This document shows, in pieces, positions 33,241-43,121 of a DNA stretch of 64,000 nucleotides. A program made the translations under genes and the position numbers. The notes below the pieces were generated by a model. It worked only from the letters and a program-made list of their open reading frames with translations. It was not told the origin of the DNA and ran no database searches. Numbering within the stretch: position 1 is the first letter of the stretch; each line of letters starts with the position of its first letter. This DNA comes from a bacterium. GTDB lineage: Bacteria > Electryoneota > RPQS01 > DYHQ01. Location: the NCBI GenBank assembly GCA_030622545.1, contig JAUXGA010000013.1, forward strand, positions 1 through 64,000, in the 5' to 3' direction.

Positions 33241-34649
33241 CGAATGCGCTCCGCTTCATGCAGAGGTTTCCGAGCTAATTTTTCCAGCCACTTCGAATCA
33301 TAAATCTCGCCGCGCTTTGTCGAATGCAGGAGATCAAGGTCTCCATAACCGGATTTGTCCCCGAATACAAAGTGGACACCTCCTTCGATCTTATCATAAT
33401 ACCAGATCTCATGATCCGGTATCTGCGGGTTCGCTGTTTCGTAATCGATTAAATCCGGAGGGCCTAATTGCACATACACACGCCCACGATCCGTTTTCCA
33501 GCCGTCTTCCTTCGAATAGAAAATGGAGAATCGTTGGTTTGCGTGTTTGACAAGCGAGAAATAATTCCACCGAGCCATTTCCGGTGTTATACCTTCTTGC
33601 AGAGCTTTTCGACTCCAAAACTCTCGTAAAAATTGAACTTTTCCATCTAAAGTCAATCGTCTAACTCGAGAGAGCTCTTTAGACGTGAGAACATATCGCA
33701 TCTGCTCAAGGGCGATCTCTGCATTCTCCTCTTCCATCCCCGGCAGGGCAAACTCCGCTATACGCCCGACGAAAGCGGTGTCCGCCGGGAATTCACGTCC
33801 CGCCTCAAAATCCTCCGGCCGATACATCCAGAATTTTTTCTGCTTCCATGCGATGCGATTATCATACAAATCCGTAACTTTAATTTGGAAAAGATAGGTT
33901 CCCGTTCGCAAAACCGAAATCGGAAATCCATCCGCTTCCACAGCGGTCGTTCCGACCTTCTGCTTTTTTCGAGGCGGGAACGAACGGGTAATCTCGCCGG
34001 TTTCCGCAGAACGAATTTGTCGCTCGACGAGGAAACTATCTGGGGCTTCCGCTGAGAAATGAAAATTGTATAATTCGCAGTAGTAATAGAAAAGCGGGAG
34101 TTGAGTTCCGTAGAATTTGACCGGATTCGGCAAGACCAGCATACCGTTTTTCCAGAAACGCGTCGTTTCAGCCGTCATTTCGATGTGACAGGCCAGCTCA
34201 ATATCAGAAATCGACAGGGAATCTTCGGGAATGAAAACTACATTTAGGGGAAGAGTCATTCGTTCGATTAGAGCGCCGGTTTCATCTTTCAGAGTCGCTC
34301 GCGCTTCATAGCTTCCCGGTTTCATATAAAAAGCGAAAAGATGTGGAAAGAATTGACCCGGTTTCAGTGTGCTCGTATCGGTGAATGCATCGAAACCATG
34401 AAGCGTATCCGACGCAATCGTTTCGTTGTGATGCACGAGTTCAAGGATTAATTGAAACTCCGCGACGAGAGCCGTATCCGTCTCCACATAGGGAAGCTGT
34501 GAACACTGAACCGACGCAAATATCTCAACATACATGAGCGAATCCCGCCCGCGATAGCAGGCGTGATCCAGATCAATTGCCAATCCGGCAAACAGTTGCT
34601 GTGCCGACCACAACAGGATAAGAAGAGTCGAAGCTTTGACGTAGCGCAT
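33237..34649 (-). CDS. GWxTD domain-containing secreted protein
   Basis: A 470-residue exported protein with a signal peptide of about 21 residues (STLLILLWSAQQLFA). The N-terminal two-thirds is beta-rich, including strands about PGSYEARATLKDETG. The C-terminal GWxTD domain reads KVQFLREFWSRK, then EDGWKTDRGRVYVQLGPPD, IWYYD and VHFVFGD. The function of this domain is unknown. It is common in Bacteroidetes and Acidobacteria. The start is ATG at 34649 with AAGGGAG upstream. Its stop overlaps the ABC ATPase start. Confidence 0.85.
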   Translation of the reverse strand: MRYVKASTLLILLWSAQQLFAGLAIDLDHACYRGRDSLMYVEIFASVQCSQLPYVETDTALVAEFQLILELVHHNETIASDTLHGFDAFTDTSTLKPGQFFPHLFAFYMKPGSYEARATLKDETGALIERMTLPLNVVFIPEDSLSISDIELACHIEMTAETTRFWKNGMLVLPNPVKFYGTQLPLFYYYCELYNFHFSAEAPDSFLVERQIRSAETGEITRSFPPRKKQKVGTTAVEADGFPISVLRTGTYLFQIKVTDLYDNRIAWKQKKFWMYRPEDFEAGREFPADTAFVGRIAEFALPGMEEENAEIALEQMRYVLTSKELSRVRRLTLDGKVQFLREFWSRKALQEGITPEMARWNYFSLVKHANQRFSIFYSKEDGWKTDRGRVYVQLGPPDLIDYETANPQIPDHEIWYYDKIEGGVHFVFGDKSGYGDLDLLHSTKRGEIYDSKWLEKLARKPLHEAERIR

Positions 34650-34679
34650 GACAATACTCCCTTCATCCAAAACCGATTT

Positions 34680-37600
34680 CTACGTGACGAAACGTACAGA
34701 AACGACTTTCGAAATTCCCTCTTCCTCCATCGTCACTCCCCAAAGAGTTTCCGCCGCTTCCATCGTTCGCTTATTATGAGTAATCAGAATAAATTGTGTT
34801 TCAGGAGCGTGTTTCTTGATCATCTCATTGAAACGGACAATATTCGAATCATCGAGCGGTGCGTCCACTTCATCCAAAATGCAAAACGGAGATGGTTTGA
34901 CCTGATAGAGTGCGAACAGCAGCGCGATAGCTGTCATCGCTTTCTCACCTCCCGACATAAGCGAGAGTGATTTCAAGCGCTTGCCTGAAGGATTCGCCCA
35001 TAGTGTCACATCGGCTTCGAGAAGGTCCGTACCGCTGAGAATAAGATCCGCCTCCCCCGAACCGAAAAATTCACGGAAGAGTACTTGAAAGTTCGCGCGG
35101 ACTTTCCGGAAAGTTTCCAGAAATTTCTCTTGAGCGGTTTCGTTTATTTTCGCAATGGTCTCTTCGAGAGTCGCTTTGGCTTTGAGTAAATCATCCCGAT
35201 TGGCCTGCATGGATTGCAGCCGTTCGTTCTCCTGTTCATACTCTTCTATCGCAAGAAGATTCACCGGTCCCAGATGTTCAATCTTATTCCGGAGCTCAGC
35301 GACAAGTTCTTCATTCGTTTCCGCTTCAATAACGTCGGGATGCTCTTCGGCAAATATCTCATCAGAAAGATCCAGCCCGTGTTTAGTGCGCACTCCGGCA
35401 AGCAGCGCTTCGCGTTCAGCCTGCAAGCGAGCGATTTCTCTTTCGAGCCGACGCTCGCCATCCAATTCATCCTCACGTTCACTGCGAAGACTGCGCAGTT
35501 TCTCTTCCTTCAACCTGACGTTCTCTCGAGCTTCATCCAATTCGGTATTCCGCCTATCCACGTCGAGAGCTGCTTCATCTCTACTCCGGAATTTTTCAAG
35601 AAGCTGACCTTCGATTTCCTTTTTGCGATTCGAAAGCACACTCTCTTCTTTTTCCGCATCAACCGCGCGTTTTTCACTCGACTGGATTTCCGCCGTGATT
35701 TCCTCGGCAGTGGCAATCATCCTCTGCAACTCGATTTGCGCGAGTTCCAACTGATGCTTTGCTGCATCACACTTGCGTTCACTGCGATGGAGTTGTTCTT
35801 TGGATGCGGTTGCTTCTTGCCGCGCCTCACTAAGCTCCCGTTCTAAATCCGTGCTTGAAAGCGATCCCTTATCCAGCTTCTCCTGCGCACCGTCTAAAGC
35901 AGCCGAGTCATCCTGCTCTTCTACGCGAGCGGTTTGAATTTTCTCGGCCAACTCTGTCAGTTCCTTCTCCACAATGGTAAGTCGCGTCTGGTGATGTTCG
36001 AGCAGCATGCTCTTTTGTTGTCGTTTTTCGCGCAGGCGATTATATTCACTCTCGACGGATTGGACGCGCTTTTGTGTTTGCGTGAGTTCTTCAAGAATGG
36101 CGGCGCGCTGTTGAGCGCATGTCTCTTTTTCTTCATTGACCGCTTCTAAATTCGTTCGCGCTTGTTGAAGCTCTTCTTCGAGCTGAGCATGCTGCTTTTT
36201 CAAGCCGAAATCAGCAGGGGTTTTCGTGGTCGCGGCTCCTCCACAAACAGCACCTTGAGGCGTAATCCATTCTCCCTGCAGGGTAACCAGTGTCAGCTCA
36301 TTTTCTCGTCCCCATTGCTTCAGCGCGCAAGCCGCTTCCCAATCCTGTACAATCACCACTTTCCCAAGGAAATGAGACGCGACCGGCTCCGAAAGTTTAC
36401 CGTTTACAAAATCAATCGCGCGTCCGACGGTTCCTTCCGGCAGCGGCGACTGAGATACTTGTTCTGATTTCAACTCGCTGACAGGAATAAAAACAGCTCT
36501 TCCAGCGTTAGCGTCTTTCAAAGCACTCACAGCGCTAAAAGCCGTTTCCATCGACTCGACCAGATAATAATAAGCCGCCGGGCCCAAGATCGCGGCGAAA
36601 GCGCGCGAATACGGCTCCTGCACTTCGACAGCATCACTTAATAAATCAATCAAACCGGCAACCGGCTTTTCCTGAAGGAATTTCAAGGCGGGGTCTGAAC
36701 GAGGCCCTTTTTCGGAAAGCGTTTTCAGCAGTTCGAGTTTGCTTTCCGTTAAATCCAAAATCCGCTGGGATTCGCGCAGTTTCCCTTCGAGCTGTTGCTT
36801 ATCTTCTTCACAAGTTTGCAGTTTTTGCTGAAACTCAGTTTCTTCACGCTTTAATTCGTGAAGCGGTTTTTCCATTTCCGCTTCCTGCTCGGCAATTCGG
36901 CTTTGCTCGAGTTCCAGCTCTTTTTTCTGCCCGAGAATTTGTTCCCGCTCCTGCTCATAGGCATCCCGGCGCCCTTCAAATCCAGAGAGAGCAGCTTTTT
37001 TCTCTGCGAGCTGTCGTCCCTTCGCCGCGACATCTGCGCGAAGATCCGCTAAATATTTATCATGGTGCCGAGTCCGGTAAAGAACCTCTTCGAGAACTTT
37101 TTCGAGCTTGTGATAAGCTTCCTTTACCTCGGTATGCTTTGCCTCGGCCGCTTCGAAAGCTTTGGAATATTTGCGTGTCTCGCCCTCTTGGAACTCCTGT
37201 TTCTTCGCCAGGAGTTCTTTCTTCTCTCGCAGCAGGATACGCGCTCTTTCAGCGTGGCTGATGATATCGCGGGCGGCGGCTTTACGCGCGTCCAGAGTTG
37301 CATTCTCGGTTTCCAGCGCCGCCACATCCGTGATGCATACTTCAAGATTTGCGCGAGATTTCGTGAATTCCTTTTCCTTCATCAGAGCCTGCATTCGCTG
37401 CTCTTCCAGCGTCGCTTCTTCAGCGCGAAGCAGATTGCGAGCTGCCAGAACGGAATCGGACGTCTGTTTCATTGCCTGTTCCATCGGCTTCAGTTCCGCT
37501 TGAAGTTTCACGAAGCGCTGCCATTCGAGGCCGAGTTCCAGAGTGGATAAACTCGTCTGCAGCTTCTGATAGCGTCGCGCGCGAGACATCTGCCGTTTCA

Positions 37601-38213
37601 GAGACGAAACCTGGCGCTCAACTTCACTTAGAATATCCGCAAGGCGCAGTAAATCTTCTTCAGTCTGATGGAGTTTATTTTGCGATTGGTGGCGCCGGGT
37701 TTTGTATTTCGCCACTCCCGCCACTTCCTCGAAAAGATGCCGCCGACCTTCGCCTCCTTCTCGCAGAATATCCTCCACCATGCGAAGTTCGAGAATGCTA
37801 TAGCTGTCAGGGCCGAGTCCGGTGTCCTGAATTAAATCCACCACATCTTTCAAGCGAGAAGCGATGCCATTCAAATAATATTCGCTGCCGCCGTCACGGT
37901 AAAGACGCCGTTTGATTTCCACATTGGAATACGGAGTCGGAAGAGCGCCGTCACTGTTGTCAATGACCAAACAGACTTCAGCCATACCGACAGGTTTGCG
38001 CGTCGCCGTTCCATTGAAGATGACATTGTCCATGCGGTCGGAACGCAGCACCGATGTTTTCTGTTCGCCCAAAGCCCAGCGTACAGCGTCGACGATATTC
38101 GTCTTGCCGCAGCCGTTAGGGCCGACGACAGCCGTCACACCTTCGCTGAACGTGAGCTTCGTTCCTTTCGGAAAGGATTTGAATCCGGATAGACTGATGG
38201 AAACAAGTTGCAT
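34680..38213 (-). CDS. smc: Chromosome segregation ATPase SMC
   Basis: A 1177-residue structural-maintenance-of-chromosomes protein. The N-terminal Walker A is GPNGCGKTNIVDAVRWALG. Long coiled coils flank a hinge at about 505-660 (GLIDLLSDAVEVQEPYSRAF, LGPAAYYYLVE). The C-terminal head has the signature SLMSGGEKAMTAIALLFAL and Walker B CILDEVDAPLDDSN. It compacts and segregates the chromosome with ScpA and ScpB, which are not in this window. The 125-bp gap before it holds a GC-rich imperfect hairpin region and only a weak promoter candidate. Confidence 0.97.
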   Translation of the reverse strand: MQLVSISLSGFKSFPKGTKLTFSEGVTAVVGPNGCGKTNIVDAVRWALGEQKTSVLRSDRMDNVIFNGTATRKPVGMAEVCLVIDNSDGALPTPYSNVEIKRRLYRDGGSEYYLNGIASRLKDVVDLIQDTGLGPDSYSILELRMVEDILREGGEGRRHLFEEVAGVAKYKTRRHQSQNKLHQTEEDLLRLADILSEVERQVSSLKRQMSRARRYQKLQTSLSTLELGLEWQRFVKLQAELKPMEQAMKQTSDSVLAARNLLRAEEATLEEQRMQALMKEKEFTKSRANLEVCITDVAALETENATLDARKAAARDIISHAERARILLREKKELLAKKQEFQEGETRKYSKAFEAAEAKHTEVKEAYHKLEKVLEEVLYRTRHHDKYLADLRADVAAKGRQLAEKKAALSGFEGRRDAYEQEREQILGQKKELELEQSRIAEQEAEMEKPLHELKREETEFQQKLQTCEEDKQQLEGKLRESQRILDLTESKLELLKTLSEKGPRSDPALKFLQEKPVAGLIDLLSDAVEVQEPYSRAFAAILGPAAYYYLVESMETAFSAVSALKDANAGRAVFIPVSELKSEQVSQSPLPEGTVGRAIDFVNGKLSEPVASHFLGKVVIVQDWEAACALKQWGRENELTLVTLQGEWITPQGAVCGGAATTKTPADFGLKKQHAQLEEELQQARTNLEAVNEEKETCAQQRAAILEELTQTQKRVQSVESEYNRLREKRQQKSMLLEHHQTRLTIVEKELTELAEKIQTARVEEQDDSAALDGAQEKLDKGSLSSTDLERELSEARQEATASKEQLHRSERKCDAAKHQLELAQIELQRMIATAEEITAEIQSSEKRAVDAEKEESVLSNRKKEIEGQLLEKFRSRDEAALDVDRRNTELDEARENVRLKEEKLRSLRSEREDELDGERRLEREIARLQAEREALLAGVRTKHGLDLSDEIFAEEHPDVIEAETNEELVAELRNKIEHLGPVNLLAIEEYEQENERLQSMQANRDDLLKAKATLEETIAKINETAQEKFLETFRKVRANFQVLFREFFGSGEADLILSGTDLLEADVTLWANPSGKRLKSLSLMSGGEKAMTAIALLFALYQVKPSPFCILDEVDAPLDDSNIVRFNEMIKKHAPETQFILITHNKRTMEAAETLWGVTMEEEGISKVVSVRFVT

Positions 38214-38338
38214 ATTGTTTTAAGGGTTCTTTCTTGAGAAATTATTGACTATAGAGGTATTTGGATGCAGTAAACAACCCAAGCGCACTGCCGCGCGGCA
38301 TGCCAGAAAGCAATCGTCTTAACCGCCGCGGTAACTCC

Positions 38339-38629
38339 TCAGGGTGTTTTTTCAGATGATGAGGAGGAGGGATTTTCAGATTCCTTCGATTCTTCAGAAG
38401 AGGTTTCCGAAGACGGAGGGCTGGAAGACTCAGGCTTCGTTTCCTTCGGTGGTGGCACGGCGGTTACATCGATTGTCGATTGGATTTCTTGTTTGATGTC
38501 ATTGGTTGCCCGGCGAAATTCGGTCAATCCTTTCCCGATTCCGCGAGCGAGTTCAGGCAGCTTCTTCCCTCCAAAAAGGAGAAGAACGACAATGACAATC
38601 AAAATAATTTCAGGAGCACCGAGATGCAT
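38339..38629 (-). CDS. tatA: Sec-independent translocase subunit TatA/TatB
   Basis: A 96-residue protein with one N-terminal membrane helix (about 6-19, [16 protein letters not shown]). The hinge [17 protein letters not shown] is followed by an amphipathic helix and a Pro/Ser/Glu-rich tail. This is the TatA plan, the pore-forming part of twin-arginine export. The Glu after the first Pro near the N-terminus is compatible with TatA or TatE and with some single TatA/B forms. tatC is not in the window. Confidence 0.92.
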   Translation of the reverse strand: MHLGAPEIILIVIVVLLLFGGKKLPELARGIGKGLTEFRRATNDIKQEIQSTIDVTAVPPPKETKPESSSPPSSETSSEESKESENPSSSSSEKTP

Positions 38630-38674
38630 CGGTTGGTTCGCCTTTAGTTTGACGATGGTTTTATTACAAAAAGT

Positions 38675-39385
38675 TTACGCGGGAATCATTTTGCGATTCG
38701 CTACAGCTTCAGCAATGGACGTGAAAACACCCGTGCCATCCGTGCGGTCGAAGCTGGCTTCGCACGCTCTTTCGGGATGCGGCATCATCCCCAACACATT
38801 GCCCTGCTCATTGATTAGGCCTGCGATAGCGCGAGCGGAACCATTCGGATTTCCATCTGGAGCGTCCGGCCTTATGGGACCGCGATAGCGAAAGACGACG
38901 CGCTTTTCACGTTCGAGCATATCCAGCGTTTCGGCATCCGCTATGTATTGGCCGTCGCTGTGAGCAATCGGCAGAAGAATTTCCTGCTCGTTTTTGTAGT
39001 TGGAGGTAAAAACAGTTGAGCGATTTTCTATGCGCAATAAGACATCACGACAGACAAATTTCAACGAGCGGTTGCGCACCAATGCACCGGGGAGCAATCC
39101 GGCTTCGCAAAGAATTTGAAAGCCATTGCAGATTCCTAAGACGATACCGCCTTCACGGGCAAACGCGGTCACCTCTTCCATAATCGGTGAAAAGCGAGCC
39201 AGCGCACCTGCGCGCAGATAATCTCCGTATGAAAATCCACCCGGCAGAACGACTGCATCGGCGGACTCCAGAGAGCCGCTGCGATGGAAAACCTTGCGTA
39301 CCGTGTAGCCCAAAACAGACTCGAGCGCCCAGATGCAATCTTGGTCGCAATTGGAGCCGGGAAATGTGATAACTGCAAAAACCAC
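38675..39385 (-). CDS. purQ: Phosphoribosylformylglycinamidine synthase subunit PurQ
   Basis: A 236-residue class I glutamine amidotransferase that supplies ammonia to PurL in the fourth step of purine synthesis. The N-terminus is ITFPGSNCDQD. The nucleophile Cys86 lies in GICNGFQIL, and MPHPERA carries the catalytic His-Glu. The start is GTG, immediately after the purS stop codon, so translation is coupled. purL is not in the window. Confidence 0.96.
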   Translation of the reverse strand: MVFAVITFPGSNCDQDCIWALESVLGYTVRKVFHRSGSLESADAVVLPGGFSYGDYLRAGALARFSPIMEEVTAFAREGGIVLGICNGFQILCEAGLLPGALVRNRSLKFVCRDVLLRIENRSTVFTSNYKNEQEILLPIAHSDGQYIADAETLDMLEREKRVVFRYRGPIRPDAPDGNPNGSARAIAGLINEQGNVLGMMPHPERACEASFDRTDGTGVFTSIAEAVANRKMIPA

Positions 39386-39622
39386 CTACGGCTCCACGCG
39401 GAAGGTCTCAATCACAGGATTGGCGAGCATTTTATCCGAAATTTCGAGAGCTTTCTTTTCGGCTTCTTCGCGCGAGGATACGTCGATATCTATCTCGATA
39501 TATTTCCCGATGCGGACGTCATGGACATCTTTGTGGCCGAGTTGCTGTAGATTTTTCAGCACGGTCTGCCCTTGCGGATCCAGCACGCCGGGTTTGTGTG
39601 TCACGATAATCTTCACGGTCAT
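39386..39622 (-). CDS. purS: Phosphoribosylformylglycinamidine synthase subunit PurS
   Basis: A 78-residue structural subunit that joins PurQ to PurL. The family signature is clear: VLDPQGQTVLKNLQQLGH near the start, then the IEIDIDV strand and the terminal NPVIETFRVE. It overlaps pssA by four bases. Confidence 0.96.
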   Translation of the reverse strand: MTVKIIVTHKPGVLDPQGQTVLKNLQQLGHKDVHDVRIGKYIEIDIDVSSREEAEKKALEISDKMLANPVIETFRVEP

Positions 39623-40383
39623 AAATCACCTCCCGGCACCGGCGCTTCGCTTTCCTGCGATCCGGCTTCATTTTCTTCATACTCGATTTCGTCACCATGA
39701 GAACTCCGCAGAGCGCCTACGATGAACGCCGCAACGGTCACCGTAACTGCGACCGGAAAAATATGACGTGAAGGATTAATCGCGATAAAGACAATCGCTC
39801 CGATGAGCACCAGCAGCTTTGTCAGGTTGTATCCGGGCTCTCGAAGCGTAATTCGCGGTAATCCCGGCAACGGTAAATGACTGATCATCAACAGCCCGAT
39901 CAAAATGACAAACCCGGCGAGTACCATATCCGAACGAACGGTTCCCCAAAGGGAAAGATTCATAATAATAAACGACGCCACCAGACACGCTTGAAAAGGC
40001 GATGATAACCCCTCATATTCGTGCGAAGCTCCCTTGCCTTTCTTCTGGTTAAACCTCGCCAATCGAATCGCCGTAAAAAGCACCGGAACGAAACTGACGA
40101 AAATTCCTAAGACTCCATGCTCCTGAAACGCGAGAAGGTAAATCAGAATTCCGGGAGCCACACCGAATGAAACGACATCCGCCAGCGAATCGAATTGGAG
40201 ACCGAAGACACTTTCGCTGCGCGTAAAACGGGCAATCTTTCCATCAAAGGCATCCAAAAGCGCCGCGCAAAAAATCAGCCACGCTGCGAGAGCGCCGTGC
40301 CCATCCAGAACCATCACGATTGAGAAGAAACCGCAAAACAGATTTCCTACTGTAAAAAGATGCGCGATTCGATGTCGCATCAT
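39619..40383 (-). CDS. pssA: CDP-diacylglycerol-serine O-phosphatidyltransferase
   Basis: A 254-residue membrane enzyme that makes phosphatidylserine from CDP-diacylglycerol and serine. The CDP-alcohol phosphatidyltransferase motif is intact: DGKIARFTRSESVFGLQFD followed by SLADVVSFG. It has about six to eight hydrophobic segments and a charged Glu-rich C-terminal tail. It overlaps psd and purS by four bases each, so purine and phospholipid genes are translationally linked. Confidence 0.95.
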   Translation of the reverse strand: MMRHRIAHLFTVGNLFCGFFSIVMVLDGHGALAAWLIFCAALLDAFDGKIARFTRSESVFGLQFDSLADVVSFGVAPGILIYLLAFQEHGVLGIFVSFVPVLFTAIRLARFNQKKGKGASHEYEGLSSPFQACLVASFIIMNLSLWGTVRSDMVLAGFVILIGLLMISHLPLPGLPRITLREPGYNLTKLLVLIGAIVFIAINPSRHIFPVAVTVTVAAFIVGALRSSHGDEIEYEENEAGSQESEAPVPGGDL

Positions 40384-41018
40384 GACATAACCTCGCCTAA
40401 AATCGTTTCCCCGGCTCTGACTTTATCTCCGGGTTTGACGTGAATACGGACTCCCGGCGGCAACAGCACTTCCAAACGGGAGCCGAAGTAGATTAAACCA
40501 AATCGCTGCCCGGCAATGACGGACTCATCCTTCTGAAGACGACAGGAAATCTTCCTCGCCAGCGCACCGGCAACCTGAATCCACGTAACATCCCCGAACT
40601 CGGTTTCGGCTCGCGTCGTCACGGATGTATTTTCCCGAATGGCTTCATCGCTTGCCGCATGATGATAACTACCCTGAGATTCGCGGATTTCACGAACGAT
40701 TCCTGACACAGGATTGCGGTTAACATGAACATTCCATACGGACATAAAAACGGCGATGCGTCCATGTTCAGTGTCTCCGGCAGCTTCACGGGCTAAAATC
40801 ACTTTGCCGTCACAGGGAGACAGTATCCATCGTTTCCCTTCCGGGATTTTCCTGTCCGGGTCCCGGAAAAACAGAAAAAGAATCAGGACGAAGACACTAC
40901 ATCCGCTCGTAATCCATTGCACAGCTTCAAGCTTGAAAAGCCAAGCCGCTATGCTCATCAGAAGCAGGATTATCAACGGCGGCAGCAGCAGTCGTATTCC
41001 TTCCGGGGCGATTTTCAA
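40380..41018 (-). CDS. psd: Phosphatidylserine decarboxylase (short, archaeal-type)
   Basis: A 212-residue enzyme that decarboxylates phosphatidylserine to phosphatidylethanolamine. Two N-terminal membrane segments precede LSPCDGKVILA, VFMSVWNVHVNRNPVSG and YHHAASDEA. The self-cleavage site lies in LIYFGSRLEVLLPPG, where the Ser becomes the pyruvoyl group. I chose the TTG start at 41018 because AGGA lies 8 bases upstream and it avoids overlap with purC. An ATG at 41117 would add 33 residues unlike the family inside purC. Confidence 0.9.
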   Translation of the reverse strand: MKIAPEGIRLLLPPLIILLLMSIAAWLFKLEAVQWITSGCSVFVLILFLFFRDPDRKIPEGKRWILSPCDGKVILAREAAGDTEHGRIAVFMSVWNVHVNRNPVSGIVREIRESQGSYHHAASDEAIRENTSVTTRAETEFGDVTWIQVAGALARKISCRLQKDESVIAGQRFGLIYFGSRLEVLLPPGVRIHVKPGDKVRAGETILGEVMS

Positions 41019-41034
41019 GTGTGAAATCCTCGAA

Positions 41035-41760
41035 TTAGGACGTGTTGGCCAGCCGGTTGCAAAGTTCCCGGTACAGCTTTTCCATTCCCTCCGGATCATT
41101 CCGCAAACGATCCACATCCAACCGGCGATTCATTTTCTTGTCCCACAGGCGGCAGGTATCTATCGAAATTTCATCTCCGACGCAGATATGATCTTCCAGT
41201 TTTCCGAATTCGATTTTGAAGCCAACAAGCAGAAATCCGCGCCGTTCAAAATAGGATTTTAGTATCGCGTTGATTTTCGAGGCGAGTCTGCTGATGGTGC
41301 GCATCTCCTCAGGTTCGGCATATCCCAGAGCAAGAGCGTGATGCTCGTTAATCATCGGATCGTTCAGCTTGTCATTCTTCAGGTAGTATTCCAGAATCGG
41401 ATAATTCAGCGAACTTCCTTCAGGAAGAGCGAACGTCTTTGCCAGCTTCGCCGTAGCGATATTATGCATCACCACTTCGATAGGAATCATGGTCAACTTG
41501 CGTATGACCATTTCTGTGGGACTGTACTGCTCGACAAAGTGAGTCGGTACGTGATAGCTTTCCAGATATTGGAAAAGAAAACAGGATATCCCGTTGTTCG
41601 ATTCCCCTTTTCCCGAAATCGCCGCCTGCACTTCGCCGTTCGTATTCAGCAGTTCGTCCCGGAACTCCTGAACAAGATAACCCTCTTTATCCGTGGCGTA
41701 CAGACGTTTTGCTTTTCCTTCGTAGATTCGTTCCCGCTTAGTCAAAGGTTTGATCCCCAT
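41035..41760 (-). CDS. purC: SAICAR synthetase
   Basis: A 241-residue enzyme that joins aspartate to CAIR in purine synthesis. It shows RIYEGKAKRLYAT, NGISCFLFQYLE, VIRKLTMIPIEVVMHNIATA and FKIEFGKLEDHICVGDEIS, all family blocks. The ATG at 41760 fits the family start (GIKPLTKRERIYEGKAK). A TTG at 41781, five bases after purB, is an alternative that would add seven residues. Neither has a clear ribosome site at normal spacing, so it may depend on coupling to purB. Confidence 0.95.
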   Translation of the reverse strand: MGIKPLTKRERIYEGKAKRLYATDKEGYLVQEFRDELLNTNGEVQAAISGKGESNNGISCFLFQYLESYHVPTHFVEQYSPTEMVIRKLTMIPIEVVMHNIATAKLAKTFALPEGSSLNYPILEYYLKNDKLNDPMINEHHALALGYAEPEEMRTISRLASKINAILKSYFERRGFLLVGFKIEFGKLEDHICVGDEISIDTCRLWDKKMNRRLDVDRLRNDPEGMEKLYRELCNRLANTS

Positions 41761-41786
41761 TCCTTGAAAATAACTGAACAAATCAC

Positions 41787-43094
41787 CTATGGTTTCCCTG
41801 TGGTCAATCCAGCTCGATTGAAAATTTCTTGTATTTTTTTGAGCGGCGGACGCACGTCAAGAAGCTGTGCAAGGCGTTCTTTGCCTAAAAGTTCCACGAT
41901 GTCCTTATCACTTGCGGCAGCTTGTTTGAAATCCGCCTGACCCTGCCAGACTTGTTTCGCCGCTTTTTGAACATGCGAGTAGGCACGTTCACGTGTCCAT
42001 CCTGCGTCCGTCAACGCCAGCAACAGAGCTTCCGAGACCGCCAAGCCTTTTGTCATCGCGAGATTGCGCGCCATCCGGTCGGTATCAACTTCCAAACCAT
42101 CCAACACACGAATCAGAACGTGCAACATATAGTCCAGCACGATTGTCGCGTCCGGAAAAATCACTCGCTCAGCCGATGAATGGGAAATATCCCGTTCATG
42201 CCAGAGTGAAACATTTTCCAGACCCACCGTGGCATAGCCGCGCAGAAGCCTTGCCATTCCACAGAGACGCTCGCAGAGAATCGGGTTGCGTTTATGCGGC
42301 ATGGCCGATGAACCCTTTTGACCCTTCCCAAACGGCTCGAAAGCTTCGGCGACTTCCGTGCGTTGAAGATGCCGAATTTCTGTTGCAATCTTTTCGATGC
42401 TGGCTCCAATCAAAGCCAAAACTTGCAGCAGTTCCGCATGCCTGTCCCGCTGAATGACCTGAGTGGTTGCCATCGCAGGCTTGAGCTGCAATCGCTTGCA
42501 CATCTGCTCTTCCAGCTCGAGCTCCGTATGGGCGAAAACACCGACAGCGCCCGAACATTTCCCCACAGCGATGCGCTCACGCGCCGCCGCCAAGCGCGTC
42601 TGATGTCTTCCGAATTCTTCATGCCAGACCAGCCAGCGCATGCCAAAGGTTGTAGCTTCGGCGTGGATGCCGTGAGTTCTGGCAATGCAGGGCGTATCAC
42701 GAAACTCGACCGCACGCTTCCGCAAGACTTGGTGAAGAGCCGCCAAATCTGTCTGTAAAAGATCAATCGCTTGGCAAAGTTGTAGCGCAAGCGCTGTATC
42801 CAGAACATCCGAGGAGGTCAGACCTCGATGAACATGACGCGATGCCGTACCGACGTGCTCAGCCACGACCGTTAAGAAAGCGACCACATCATGCTGCACG
42901 ACCTTTTCGACTTCAGCGATTTCTCCGGCAGAAAAACGCGCTTTCGAGCGAATCTCTTCCAAGTCGGATTCGGGTATGTCTCCTCGAGCGGTGCGTGCTT
43001 CGAGCACCGCCATTTCTACCCGCCACCAGGTTTTGAAGCGCTCTTCGTCCGACCAGATGGCGGCCATGTCAGGCCGTGAATACCGTGAAATCAA
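41787..43094 (-). CDS. purB: Adenylosuccinate lyase
   Basis: A 435-residue homotetrameric lyase that acts twice in purine synthesis, on SAICAR and adenylosuccinate. The N-terminus ISRYSRPDMAAIWSDEERF matches the family, which supports the TTG start at 43094. HDVVAFL, GLTSSDVLDTA, TPCIARTHGIHAEATTFG and the signature GSSAMPHKRNPI are present. It leads the purB-purC-psd-pssA-purS-purQ run and lies 27 bases after htrA. Confidence 0.96.
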   Translation of the reverse strand: MISRYSRPDMAAIWSDEERFKTWWRVEMAVLEARTARGDIPESDLEEIRSKARFSAGEIAEVEKVVQHDVVAFLTVVAEHVGTASRHVHRGLTSSDVLDTALALQLCQAIDLLQTDLAALHQVLRKRAVEFRDTPCIARTHGIHAEATTFGMRWLVWHEEFGRHQTRLAAARERIAVGKCSGAVGVFAHTELELEEQMCKRLQLKPAMATTQVIQRDRHAELLQVLALIGASIEKIATEIRHLQRTEVAEAFEPFGKGQKGSSAMPHKRNPILCERLCGMARLLRGYATVGLENVSLWHERDISHSSAERVIFPDATIVLDYMLHVLIRVLDGLEVDTDRMARNLAMTKGLAVSEALLLALTDAGWTRERAYSHVQKAAKQVWQGQADFKQAAASDKDIVELLGKERLAQLLDVRPPLKKIQEIFNRAGLTTGKP

Positions 43095-43121
43095 TTCAAC
43101 CGAAGAATCGTTTGTGAAGAT

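Noticed and set aside
35155-36467. Several plus-strand open frames opposite smc
   Set aside because: They are shadows of the coiled-coil coding region, with repetitive Ser/Arg or Phe/Leu composition.
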